Origin: Flavobacteriaceae bacterium
GTDB lineage: Bacteria; Bacteroidota; Bacteroidia; Flavobacteriales; Flavobacteriaceae
NCBI GenBank assembly: GCA_947377425.1
Contig: CANCFZ010000036.1
Coordinates: 1 to 14,387, forward strand
Direction: 5' to 3'
DNA length: 14,387 nucleotides
Part shown: piece after piece, positions 1-7,030 of the stretch
How the letters are laid out: every line of letters begins with the position of its first letter
How positions within the stretch are numbered: position 1 is the stretch's first letter
Position numbers and translations under genes: made by a program
The notes under the pieces: model-generated
What the model was told of the DNA's origin: nothing
Database searches by the model: none
What the model saw: only the letters and a program-made list of their open reading frames with translations

Positions 1-1
1 T

Positions 2-61
2 TACAATGTAATTGTAACTCAAGGTGAAAACACAAAAACACTACGAGTGATTAAAAGATAG
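2..61 (+). CDS. C-terminal end of a probable type IX secretion cargo protein (partial)
   Basis: Only the last 19 codons and the TAG stop lie in the window; the gene begins left of it. The readable end is YNVIVTQGENTKTLRVIKR. A hydrophobic beta-strand, a polar turn (QGENTKT) and a closing strand with a basic end (LRVIKR) are the usual form of the type A C-terminal sorting domain that directs Bacteroidota proteins through the type IX secretion system to the cell surface or medium. A strong terminator follows 28 bases after the stop, which supports this frame being a real gene end. The function of the passenger domain cannot be told. The frame is the only one of the three forward frames that gives a sensible coding end, but 19 residues are little evidence. 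Confidence 0.6.
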   Translation, partial: YNVIVTQGENTKTLRVIKR

Positions 62-89
62 TTTTTCTAAATAGAAACTAAAATAAGGA

Positions 90-119
90 AACCCCTTCTC
101 GAAAGAGAAGGGGTTTTTT
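90..119 (+). terminator. Rho-independent terminator of the upstream cargo gene
   Basis: A perfect 9-bp stem pairs CCCCTTCTC (92-100) with GAGAAGGGG (105-113), closed by a GAAA tetraloop and extended by AA/TT. A run of six T follows (114-119). It ends transcription of the gene that stops at 61. Confidence 0.93.
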
Positions 120-178
120 GTTGAGATGAAGTGTTAAGAGATGTTTATAATCTTATATTCCAAAATTAGTATTGAAAT

Positions 179-208
179 AAAAAAGCCATTCTATATAATA
201 GAATGGCT
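179..208 (-). terminator. Rho-independent terminator of the small exported protein gene
   Basis: AGCCATTCTAT (184-194) pairs with ATAGAATGGCT (198-208) across a 3-base loop. Read on the minus strand the 11-bp stem is followed by six T (complement of the A run 179-184). It lies 26 bases beyond the stop of the minus-strand gene 235-441. The 59 bases between it and the plus-strand terminator at 90-119 hold nothing I recognise. Confidence 0.88.
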
Positions 209-234
209 AATTAATTTATTATTTAGTATAAAAA

Positions 235-441
235 TTATATTTTTTTATAATTGTGTTTTAATTTATAGAAAGCAAAAAATAATCCAATAATGATTAAATA
301 TATTAATTTATCATTAATTGGAGCTGGAGCTGGATCACCTCCTTCAAGACCACCATCTCCACCAGTTCCTGGTTGAGCAAAAAGTGCAAAATTCGAAAGC
401 AGAAAAGATGAAAGTAAACAAAATTTAATAAAATTCTTCAT
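235..441 (-). CDS. Small exported single-pass membrane protein, PID-CTERM-like (unknown function)
   Basis: The product is 68 residues and starts MKNFIKFCLLSSFLLSNF. It has a signal peptide ending near ALFAQ, then a short Gly/Pro/Asp-rich stretch (PGTGGDGGLEGGDPAPAP), the motif PIND, one hydrophobic segment (LIYLIIIGLFFAFY) and a basic tail (KLKHNYKK). This matches the layout of short flavobacterial proteins annotated as PID-CTERM: export signal, proline-rich linker, PI(N)D, transmembrane helix, basic end. That layout suggests a sorting or anchoring signal at the inner membrane; its actual job is unknown. The frame is open 12 codons further upstream, to 477, but I chose the ATG at 441 because the signal peptide starts there and a TATATTTG -7 box (463-470) lies inside the longer version. 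It has its own terminator and sits 97 bases beyond the prfC stop. Confidence 0.75.
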   Translation of the reverse strand: MKNFIKFCLLSSFLLSNFALFAQPGTGGDGGLEGGDPAPAPINDKLIYLIIIGLFFAFYKLKHNYKKI

Positions 442-462
442 ATAGTGAACTATTTCAGTTTG

Positions 463-470
463 CAAATATA
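463..470 (-). promoter_or_regulatory. Putative -7 promoter box for the small exported protein
   Basis: The minus strand reads TATATTTG, an exact fit to the Bacteroidota -7 consensus TAnnTTTG. The box ends 21 bases before the ATG at 441. No TTG is seen at the right distance upstream, so only half of the promoter is supported. Confidence 0.5.
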
Positions 471-538
471 AAATCATTTTTTGAAATATGGATAAAAATT
501 TAGAATTAATCGATAAATGTGGTTATAATTGTACAAAA

Positions 539-2128
539 TTATTCAAATTCGGATGTAAAAAACAATTTTACACTTGGATATTTACTTTGAGTCATTTGAA
601 TTGTAAAATCAGAATCAGCTAAAAATACTAATTGTCCGTATTTATCATGTGCTAGAAATTTTTGTTTCACTCTTCTGAACTCCATAAATTCTTCACTTTT
701 ATTATTGTCGGGCCTTACCCAACAAGCTTTATGTACAGGAAAGTTTTCATAAGTACATTTTGCGCCGTATTCGTGTTCTAAACGATATTGAATAACTTCA
801 TATTGAAGTGCGCCAACAGTTCCAATAATTTTTCTATTATTCATTTCTAATGTGAATAATTGCGCGACACCTTCGTCCATTAATTGGTCAACACCTTTTT
901 CTAGCTGTTTTGCTTTCATTGGGTCAGCGTTGTTGATGTATCTAAAATGTTCTGGTGAGAAACTTGGGATTCCTTTAAAACTCATCATCTCACCTTCTGT
1001 TAAAGTATCCCCAATTTTAAAATTTCCAGTATCATGAAGACCAACAATATCCCCAGGATAAGAAATGTCTACAATCTCTTTCTTTTCTGCAAAAAAAGCA
1101 TTTGGGCTTGAAAATTTTAAGCTTTTATTCAAACGAACATGCATATATGGTTTGTTACGTTCAAAAGTTCCAGAAACAATTTTGATAAATGCTAAACGAT
1201 CTCTATGTTTTGGATCCATATTGGCATGAATTTTAAATACAAATCCGGATAGTTTTTCTTCTTCCGGATTAACTAATCGAGTGTCAGATTCTTTTGGTTT
1301 TGGTGACGGAGCAATTTCGATAAAGCAATCTAATAGTTCTCTAACTCCAAAATTATTTAAAGCCGAACCAAAAAATACAGGTTGCAAATTCCCGTTTAGA
1401 TATTCTTCTCTGTCAAATTTCGGATATACTTCATCTATTAATTCAAGTTCTTCTCTAAGTTTTGTAGCTGGTTTTTCGCCAATCAATTTTTCTAAATCGG
1501 GGCTCATGATGTCAGAAATAGCAATTGTGTCTTCAATATTTTTTCGGCTATCTCCGCTAAAAAGATTGATGTTCTTTTCCCAAATGTTATATATTCCTTG
1601 AAAATCATATCCCATTCCAATAGGAAAACTCAAAGGTGTTACTTGAAGACCTAATTTTTGTTCGACTTCATCCATTAAGTCAAAAGCATCTTTTCCTTCT
1701 CGATCTAATTTATTGATAAAAACAATGATTGGAATTTTTCTCATTCTACAAACCGACACTAACTTTTCGGTTTGTTCCTCAACACCTTTTGCTACGTCAA
1801 TTACAACAATAACACTGTCGACAGCTGTAAGTGTTCTAAAAGTATCTTCCGCAAAATCTTTGTGACCAGGCGTATCAAGGATATTTACTTTCTTGTCTTT
1901 ATATATAAATGCCAAAACCGAAGTAGAAACGGAAATACCTCTTTGGCGTTCAATTTCCATAAAATCACTCGTTGCTCCTTTTTTGATTTTATTGTTTTTA
2001 ACGGCACCGGCTTCTTGGATAGCACCTCCAAAAAGTAATAATTTTTCAGTTAGAGTTGTTTTTCCAGCATCGGGATGTGATATAATTCCGAATGTTCTGC
2101 GACGTAATATTTCTTTTAAAAAGCTCAT
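539..2128 (-). CDS. prfC: Peptide-chain release factor 3 (RF3)
   Basis: RF3 is a cytoplasmic translational GTPase that removes RF1 or RF2 from the ribosome after peptide release. The product is 529 residues, the same length as Escherichia coli RF3. GTPase motifs are all present: P-loop SHPDAGKT (17-24), the switch I stretch RQRGISVSTSV (61-71), DTPGH (85-89), NKLD (139-142) and SALNNFG for G5. The start RRRTFGIISHPDAGKTT is diagnostic for RF3 as against EF-G or LepA. The central beta-barrel and the C-terminal RF3 domain are complete, with no frameshift. The frame extends to an ATG at 2149, but that codon overlaps a -7 box (2147-2154), so the ATG at 2128 giving MSFLKEILRRR is preferred. It is transcribed divergently from the prolyl isomerase cluster and appears to be a single-gene unit; I see no clear terminator in 480-538. 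Confidence 0.96.
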   Translation of the reverse strand: MSFLKEILRRRTFGIISHPDAGKTTLTEKLLLFGGAIQEAGAVKNNKIKKGATSDFMEIERQRGISVSTSVLAFIYKDKKVNILDTPGHKDFAEDTFRTLTAVDSVIVVIDVAKGVEEQTEKLVSVCRMRKIPIIVFINKLDREGKDAFDLMDEVEQKLGLQVTPLSFPIGMGYDFQGIYNIWEKNINLFSGDSRKNIEDTIAISDIMSPDLEKLIGEKPATKLREELELIDEVYPKFDREEYLNGNLQPVFFGSALNNFGVRELLDCFIEIAPSPKPKESDTRLVNPEEEKLSGFVFKIHANMDPKHRDRLAFIKIVSGTFERNKPYMHVRLNKSLKFSSPNAFFAEKKEIVDISYPGDIVGLHDTGNFKIGDTLTEGEMMSFKGIPSFSPEHFRYINNADPMKAKQLEKGVDQLMDEGVAQLFTLEMNNRKIIGTVGALQYEVIQYRLEHEYGAKCTYENFPVHKACWVRPDNNKSEEFMEFRRVKQKFLAHDKYGQLVFLADSDFTIQMTQSKYPSVKLFFTSEFE

Positions 2129-2146
2129 AATTTTTGTAATGGAATG

Positions 2147-2154
2147 CAAAAATA
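2147..2154 (-). promoter_or_regulatory. Putative -7 box of prfC
   Basis: The minus strand reads TATTTTTG, matching TAnnTTTG, 18 bases before the chosen prfC ATG. A TTG on the minus strand at 2180-2182 is 25 bases away, longer than the usual 17-23, so the -33 partner is doubtful. Confidence 0.5.
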
Positions 2155-2249
2155 CTATTTATTAAATAAATAACTAATGCAACTTTACTTTTCAAAATCA
2201 TTTGAGTGAGATTCTGTTAATAAAATTTTGTTAATAGTAATAGTGTTAC

Positions 2250-2279
2250 TTGTATAATACAGCCGATTTGTTACTTTTG
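2250..2279 (+). promoter_or_regulatory. Promoter of the prolyl isomerase cluster
   Basis: TTG (2250-2252), a 19-base spacer and TACTTTTG (2272-2279) form a full Bacteroidota sigma-A type promoter (TTG-N17-23-TAnnTTTG). Initiation is expected about 7 bases after the box, near 2286, leaving a leader of about 70 bases before the ATG at 2355. I see no strong hairpin in that leader. Confidence 0.72.
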
Positions 2280-2354
2280 TTGATTGTAACTTATTAGTTT
2301 TAAAAGTTGCTAACCGATAATATTTTTGATATAACTTATTTTAAAAAATAGATA

Positions 2355-4319
2355 ATGAAGTTGAAACATTTGTTTTTAGGGTTGTTAATGACTGTTGCTT
2401 TTATGGCAAATGCACAAAGTAACTCCAAAGAAGTTTTGTTTACTGTTGACGGTAAACCTTATTATACTGATGAGTTCATTAGAGTTTACAATAAAAATTT
2501 AGATTTAGTTAAAGACGAATCCCAAAAAGATTTAAATCAATATTTAGATTTATTTGTGGGTTATAAGTTAAAAGTTAGTAAAGCCAATAAATTGGGACTT
2601 CAAAATAATTCTCAATATCAAAATGAATTAAAATCATACAGAGTTCAATTAGCTAAAAATTACACAACAGATTCTAAAGTTACTAAAGAGCTTGTAGATG
2701 AAGGATATAAAAGACTTTTGAAAGAAGTAAATGCATCGCATATTCTTATTATGGTTGATGAAAATGCTTCTCCAGCAGATACTTTAGTGGCTTTTAATAA
2801 GACTTTAGCAATTCGAGATAGAATTGTAAAAGGAGAAGATTTTGGAACTGTAGCTCAAGAAGTTTCTCAAGATCCTTCTGCCAAAGAAAATAAAGGAAAT
2901 TTAGGTTATTTTACAAGCTTTAGAATGGTTTATGCATTTGAAAATGGTGCTTACAATACGCCGGTTGGAACTGTTTCAATGCCAGTAAGAACTCGTTTTG
3001 GTTACCATTTGATAAAAGTTAATGATATAAGAGACAATAGAGGTGAGGTTTCTGTTGCTCATATTATGATTTTAAAAAATAAAGATGGTGTAGATGTTCC
3101 AACAGCAAAAACTACAATTGACGATATTTATAAAAAATTACAACAAGGAGAAAAGTTTGAGGAATTAGCTAAACAATTCTCGGAAGATAAATCATCAGCT
3201 TCTAAAGGCGGTGTGTTGAATAGATTTGGTTCAGGTCAACTTAGTTCAGATGAATTTGAAAATCAAGCTTTTGGTTTAACTAAAGAAAATCCTGTTTCTA
3301 AACCATTTGAAACTCAATTTGGCTGGCATATAGTAAAATTGATAGATAAGTTTCCAATAAAATCGTATGATGATTCTAAAATTGAATTGGAAAACAAAAT
3401 CAGTAAAGACGACCGTTCTAGATTGATTGAGAATTCACTAACAGAAAAATTGAGAGTAAAATATCCAATAAAAAGAGATAATAAACTCTATGCAATTATT
3501 GTTAAATATGTTACTAATGATTTTTATGAAGCAAAATGGGAACTACCTACTGATGCTAAAAAGTATTCAGGAACATTATTTAGTGTTGGAACTAAAAAGT
3601 TATCGGGCACAAACTTTTTAGATTATATCTATTCTCAACAAAAATCTGGTATTTCTGTAAAGCCGATTGAGAAATTAGTAGATAAATTATTTGAAAATTT
3701 TGTAGACAATCAACGTAATCAGTACAATAATGATAATCTTGAAAATGAGTTTCCAGAATTTTCAGCAGTAATGGATGAATATCGTGACGGATTGTTATTG
3801 TTTGATTTGATGGATAAAGAAATCTGGCAACGATCTAAAACCGATACTACAGGTTTAAAAGCATTCTATGAAACCCAAAAGGATAAACATTTATGGAAAA
3901 CTAGAGTTAATGCCGAAATATATTCTTCAACCAGCTTGGATATTATGAAGAAGGTATTAGTGATGGTTAATAAAAATCAGACTTCAAAAGAAATTAAAGA
4001 TAAATTCAATACTAAAGATGTTCTTAATGTAATGAGTTACGAAGGTGTTTATGAAGAGGGAGCAGAGGCATTGCCTAAAGAAACTAAAATGGAAGTAGGA
4101 GTTTCTGAAATTTCTAATAAAGGAGAATATTATTTTATTACTAAAATTTCTAAAGTTATTCCAGCTGGAGTTAAAACATTAGATGAATGCAAAGGTAAAT
4201 TAGTTAATGATTATCAACAATATTTAGAGCAAAATTGGGTAAATGAACTCAAAACAGAATTTACTGTTAAGGTAAATCAAGACGTTTTCGAAAAAGTAAA
4301 AAAACAAATTAAAAAATAA
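2355..4319 (+). CDS. Periplasmic PpiC-type peptidyl-prolyl cis-trans isomerase, two rotamase domains
   Basis: The product is 654 residues. A signal peptide (MKLKHLFLGLLMTVAFMANA, cut near AQ-S at 21) sends it to the periplasm. An N-terminal helical region (about 25-125) precedes two parvulin (PpiC) domains: one from SHILIM (about 127) to FGYHLIKV (about 222), the second from VAHIMIL (about 234) to FGWHIVKL (about 329). Both keep the family's opening His-Ile and closing FGxHxxK strands, and the GGxLG/GGVLxRFG loop is seen in each. The remaining 325 residues match no domain I can name; they are lysine-rich and probably mostly helical. By family knowledge it should help fold outer-membrane or secreted proteins by isomerising Xaa-Pro bonds. 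It is the first gene of a probable operon, 10 bases ahead of the SurA-like gene. It is larger than E. coli SurA (428), and orthology to SurA or PpiD is not claimed. Confidence 0.92.
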   Translation: MKLKHLFLGLLMTVAFMANAQSNSKEVLFTVDGKPYYTDEFIRVYNKNLDLVKDESQKDLNQYLDLFVGYKLKVSKANKLGLQNNSQYQNELKSYRVQLAKNYTTDSKVTKELVDEGYKRLLKEVNASHILIMVDENASPADTLVAFNKTLAIRDRIVKGEDFGTVAQEVSQDPSAKENKGNLGYFTSFRMVYAFENGAYNTPVGTVSMPVRTRFGYHLIKVNDIRDNRGEVSVAHIMILKNKDGVDVPTAKTTIDDIYKKLQQGEKFEELAKQFSEDKSSASKGGVLNRFGSGQLSSDEFENQAFGLTKENPVSKPFETQFGWHIVKLIDKFPIKSYDDSKIELENKISKDDRSRLIENSLTEKLRVKYPIKRDNKLYAIIVKYVTNDFYEAKWELPTDAKKYSGTLFSVGTKKLSGTNFLDYIYSQQKSGISVKPIEKLVDKLFENFVDNQRNQYNNDNLENEFPEFSAVMDEYRDGLLLFDLMDKEIWQRSKTDTTGLKAFYETQKDKHLWKTRVNAEIYSSTSLDIMKKVLVMVNKNQTSKEIKDKFNTKDVLNVMSYEGVYEEGAEALPKETKMEVGVSEISNKGEYYFITKISKVIPAGVKTLDECKGKLVNDYQQYLEQNWVNELKTEFTVKVNQDVFEKVKKQIKK

Positions 4320-4329
4320 TAACTGACCA

Positions 4330-5739
4330 ATGATGAATGTATTGAATAATAAGATAGTAGTAAGTGTTTTCCTTTTTTTAATTAGTTTTTACGGATTTTC
4401 ACAAGAAATTATTAAAGAAAAAGAACCTGAAAAAAAGGTCACTCAACAACAAAATAAACGACAAAAAGTTGATGGAATTATTGCTACAGTTGGTGATTAT
4501 ATCATTCTTGACTCTGATATTGACAAGGCATTTCTTGAAATTGAAGGCTCTGGAGGTTCTACAAAAAATATTACAAGATGTCAAATGCTAGGAAAACTTC
4601 TTGAAGATAAATTATATGCACATCAAGCGATTCAAGACTCTATTGTTGTAAAAGATGAAGAAGTTAAAGAAAAAATGAATCAACAGTTAGACTACATGGT
4701 TGAACAGTTGAAATCTATGGAAAATGTTGTAAAATACTTCAAAAAAAATAATGAAGACGAATTTAAAACTGAACTTTTTGAAATTCTAAAACAACAAAAA
4801 TTAGCTTCAGAAATGCAGAAAAAAATTGTTGATCCAATTCAAATTACACCTGAAGAAACTAGAAACTTCTTTAAAAAAATACCAGAATCAGAACGACCAC
4901 TTTTAGGTGCTGAATTAGAAATTGCACAAATTGTTGTTACGCCAAAAGTCTCTGCTGTCGAAAAACAAGCTGTTATTGATAGACTAAAAGAAATTAAAAA
5001 ACAAGTTCAAGAAGGAGCTAGCTTTACCACCAAAGCGGTTTTGTATACAGAAGATCCGGGTTCAAGAGCGAGTGGTGGATTTTATAAAATAAATAAAAAA
5101 ACACCTTTTGTTAAAGAGTTTAAGGATGTAGCTTATTCACTTCAAGAAGGTGAAATTTCAGAACCATTTGAAACTGAATTTGGTTTTCATATAATTTATC
5201 TTGAAAAAATAAAAGGACAAGATTTGGAATTACGTCATATATTAATGTCTCCAAAAATTTCGCCTGATGCTTTAAAAGATGCTAAAGATAAAATAGAATT
5301 GATTAAAAAAAGAGTTCAAGATAAAGAAATTACCTTTGCAGATGCAGCAAGAACAATGTCAGACGAAAAAGAAACTAGAGCTAATGGAGGAACTTTAATT
5401 AATCCAAAAACTCAAGACACACATTTCGAGTTGACTAAAATGGACCCAGAATTATATGCTCAAGTTTCTAATATGAAAAGTGGTGATATTTCATCAGTAA
5501 TTTTTGACGAAGATCCTAAAGCAGGAAAACGCTACAAAATTATAATGGTTACTAATAAAATAGAAGAACACACAGCAGATTTTAGTAAAGATTACACTAA
5601 AATAAAAGAACTAGCTCTTAAAGAAAAACAAATTGATGCAATCGCAAAATGGTCTGAAAAGAAAATAAAAGAAACTTATATCAAGATAAATGGTGAATAT
5701 AGAGATTGTACATTCACTAATAATTGGTTAAAAAAATAA
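4330..5739 (+). CDS. SurA-like periplasmic peptidyl-prolyl isomerase/chaperone
   Basis: The product is 469 residues with a signal peptide (MMNVLNNKIVVSVFLFLISF, cut near FSQ at 25). After a charged linker comes the SurA N-terminal signature VDGIIATVGDYIILDSDID (about 48-66), equivalent to the start of mature SurA. Then follow helices to about 180 and two parvulin domains: one from IAQIVVTP (about 198) to FGFHIIYL (about 291), the other from LRHILMSP (about 301) to about 400. The second domain departs more from consensus at its end (KRYKIIMVTNK instead of FGxHxxK), so it may be less active. SurA proteins chaperone unfolded outer-membrane proteins through the periplasm, and that role is likely here. 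The start is one of two consecutive ATGs (4330, 4333). Close spacing (10 bases) suggests co-transcription with the preceding isomerase gene. Confidence 0.9.
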   Translation: MMNVLNNKIVVSVFLFLISFYGFSQEIIKEKEPEKKVTQQQNKRQKVDGIIATVGDYIILDSDIDKAFLEIEGSGGSTKNITRCQMLGKLLEDKLYAHQAIQDSIVVKDEEVKEKMNQQLDYMVEQLKSMENVVKYFKKNNEDEFKTELFEILKQQKLASEMQKKIVDPIQITPEETRNFFKKIPESERPLLGAELEIAQIVVTPKVSAVEKQAVIDRLKEIKKQVQEGASFTTKAVLYTEDPGSRASGGFYKINKKTPFVKEFKDVAYSLQEGEISEPFETEFGFHIIYLEKIKGQDLELRHILMSPKISPDALKDAKDKIELIKKRVQDKEITFADAARTMSDEKETRANGGTLINPKTQDTHFELTKMDPELYAQVSNMKSGDISSVIFDEDPKAGKRYKIIMVTNKIEEHTADFSKDYTKIKELALKEKQIDAIAKWSEKKIKETYIKINGEYRDCTFTNNWLKK

Positions 5740-5754
5740 TATTGTCTAAATTTG
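5724..5754 (+). promoter_or_regulatory. Probable separate promoter of the moxR gene
   Basis: TTG (5724-5726), a 20-base spacer and TAAATTTG (5747-5754) fit the Bacteroidota promoter well. The -33 part lies inside the last codons of the SurA-like gene. Initiation is expected near 5761, just before the repeat-like element at 5766-5785. The ATPase could therefore be transcribed apart from the isomerases. Confidence 0.62.
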
Positions 5755-5765
5755 ACTACTGTCAC

Positions 5766-5785
5766 CACTGAGCGCAGTCGAAGTG
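5766..5785 (+). repeat. Dispersed intergenic repeat-like element (REP-like) in the moxR leader
   Basis: The 20-mer CACTGAGCGCAGTCGAAGTG has CACT/AGTG ends that pair, and a nested ACTG-AGCG-CAGT hairpin (5767-5778). It is strikingly GC-rich against its surroundings. From memory, near-identical strings (TGAGCGcAGTCGAAG flanked by short complementary arms) occur many times between genes of Flavobacterium and relatives, so I read it as one copy of such a family. No second copy is seen in this window, so repetition itself is not shown here. Confidence 0.6.
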
Positions 5786-5809
5786 TCAAAATCTAAAATA
5801 CAAAACAAA

Positions 5810-6763
5810 ATGTCAGACGTCACTGCTATACAAAACCTAGTAAAAAAGAGAATTGAGCTTAAAAAAGAAATTTCCAAAATAATTATTGGTCAAAACGATG
5901 TTGTTGATCAAATTTTATTAAGTATTTTTTCTGGTGGACACGCCTTGTTGGTTGGTGTTCCAGGTTTGGCAAAAACCTTAATGGTAAACACAATTGCACA
6001 AGCATTAGGATTGGATTTTAAACGAATTCAGTTTACTCCAGATTTAATGCCATCAGATATATTGGGAAGTGAAATTCTTGATGAAAATCGCCAATTCAAA
6101 TTCATAAAAGGACCAATTTTTTCAAATATTATTTTAGCAGATGAGATTAATAGAACACCTCCAAAAACACAAGCAGCTTTATTAGAAGCTATGCAGGAGC
6201 GTTCGGTTACCATAGCAGGACATAATTATAAATTAGATTTGCCTTATTTCGTTTTAGCAACACAAAACCCAATTGAACAAGAAGGAACATATCCTTTGCC
6301 AGAAGCACAATTAGACCGTTTTATGTTCGCAATAAAATTAGATTATCCATCATTTTCAGAAGAAGTTGAAGTAGTGAAAAGTACAACATCGGATACTAAG
6401 CAAACTATAAATCCATTGTTTACAGGTCAAGAAATAATTGATTTTCAACATTTAATTCGTAGAATTCCAGTTGCTGATAATGTGATTGAATATGCCGTTA
6501 CTTTGGTTGGAAAAACTCGTCCAAAAAGTGCATTGTCAACCGATTATGTAAATAATTATTTAGATTGGGGAGCTGGTCCTAGAGCCTCTCAAAATTTAAT
6601 TTTGGCTGCCAAAGCAAATGCAGCATTTAATGGAAAATTCTCTCCAGATATTGAAGATGTAAAAGCAGTTGCGACTGGAATTCTTCGTCATAGAATCATC
6701 AAAAATTATAAAGCTGATGCCGAAGGAATTACGGAAGAAATGATTATTGATAAATTAATGTAA
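5810..6763 (+). CDS. MoxR-family AAA+ ATPase
   Basis: The product is 317 residues, cytoplasmic, without signal peptide. It shows Walker A GVPGLAKT (49-56), Walker B IILADEIN (107-114), the MoxR stretch RTPPKTQAALLEAMQE (115-130), sensor 1 ATQNP (150-154) and LPEAQLDRF (163-171) with the likely arginine finger. A C-terminal lid follows (about 240-305). MoxR ATPases act as chaperone-like remodelling enzymes, often working with von Willebrand A-domain and DUF58 partners on envelope or cofactor-bearing proteins. Here no such partner follows: a terminator comes 23 bases after the stop, although partners could lie outside the window. A GTG at 5783 opens the frame earlier, but that start would lie in the repeat-like element and lacks family similarity. 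The ATG at 5810 is preceded by an A-rich stretch and gives the usual MSDVTAI start. Confidence 0.94.
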   Translation: MSDVTAIQNLVKKRIELKKEISKIIIGQNDVVDQILLSIFSGGHALLVGVPGLAKTLMVNTIAQALGLDFKRIQFTPDLMPSDILGSEILDENRQFKFIKGPIFSNIILADEINRTPPKTQAALLEAMQERSVTIAGHNYKLDLPYFVLATQNPIEQEGTYPLPEAQLDRFMFAIKLDYPSFSEEVEVVKSTTSDTKQTINPLFTGQEIIDFQHLIRRIPVADNVIEYAVTLVGKTRPKSALSTDYVNNYLDWGAGPRASQNLILAAKANAAFNGKFSPDIEDVKAVATGILRHRIIKNYKADAEGITEEMIIDKLM

Positions 6764-6786
6764 AAATTAAATTTAAAATTGAAATG

Positions 6787-6821
6787 CTCCTTATATGTTT
6801 TTAAATATATAAGGAGTTTTT
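6787..6821 (+). terminator. Rho-independent terminator after moxR
   Basis: CTCCTTATAT (6787-6796) pairs perfectly with ATATAAGGAG (6807-6816), loop of 10 bases, followed by TTTTTG. It closes the isomerase-moxR unit. Confidence 0.88.
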
Positions 6822-6833
6822 GTTTATATAGAT

Positions 6834-6910
6834 TTGATAAAAATTATACTTAGCTTTAAAATTAACAATTCTCAATTTATATCTTTTTAAATGAGATTTT
6901 GATAAAAATT
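6834..6910 (+). repeat. Pair of 12-bp direct repeats upstream of aconitase
   Basis: TTGATAAAAATT occurs at 6834-6845 and again at 6899-6910, 65 bases apart start to start, each preceded by GAT(T)T. The region between moxR and aconitase (6764-7030) otherwise holds the moxR terminator and one -7 box; I see no small gene in it. In DNA this AT-rich the repeat may be chance. Confidence 0.35.
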
Positions 6911-6994
6911 GCTTGTTAAAACTCTTGTTTTCATAAATTATTGAAAGAGATAAAGATATTTGACTAAAAATTTTTTAATGGAACATCGATTTCG

Positions 6995-7002
6995 TAAATT
7001 TG
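6995..7002 (+). promoter_or_regulatory. Putative -7 box of the aconitase gene
   Basis: TAAATTTG matches TAnnTTTG exactly and ends 28 bases before the ATG at 7031, so the leader would be about 22 bases. No TTG stands at the expected distance upstream. Confidence 0.5.
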
Positions 7003-7030
7003 CTTGCAAACAAAAATAACCTATTTTATT

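Noticed and set aside
442..477. Longer N-terminus for the small exported protein (start at 477)
   Set aside because: A -7 box lies inside this segment and it would put 12 extra residues before a typical signal peptide.
852..2165. Several plus-strand open frames (852-1037, 1281-1601, 1772-2038, 1893-2165) opposite prfC
   Set aside because: They are shadows of the complete, well-conserved RF3 reading frame; their translations show no signal peptide, domain or plausible start context.
5783..5809. GTG start for moxR at 5783
   Set aside because: It falls within the repeat-like element and adds nine residues not usual for the family; the ATG at 5810 has the A-rich context.
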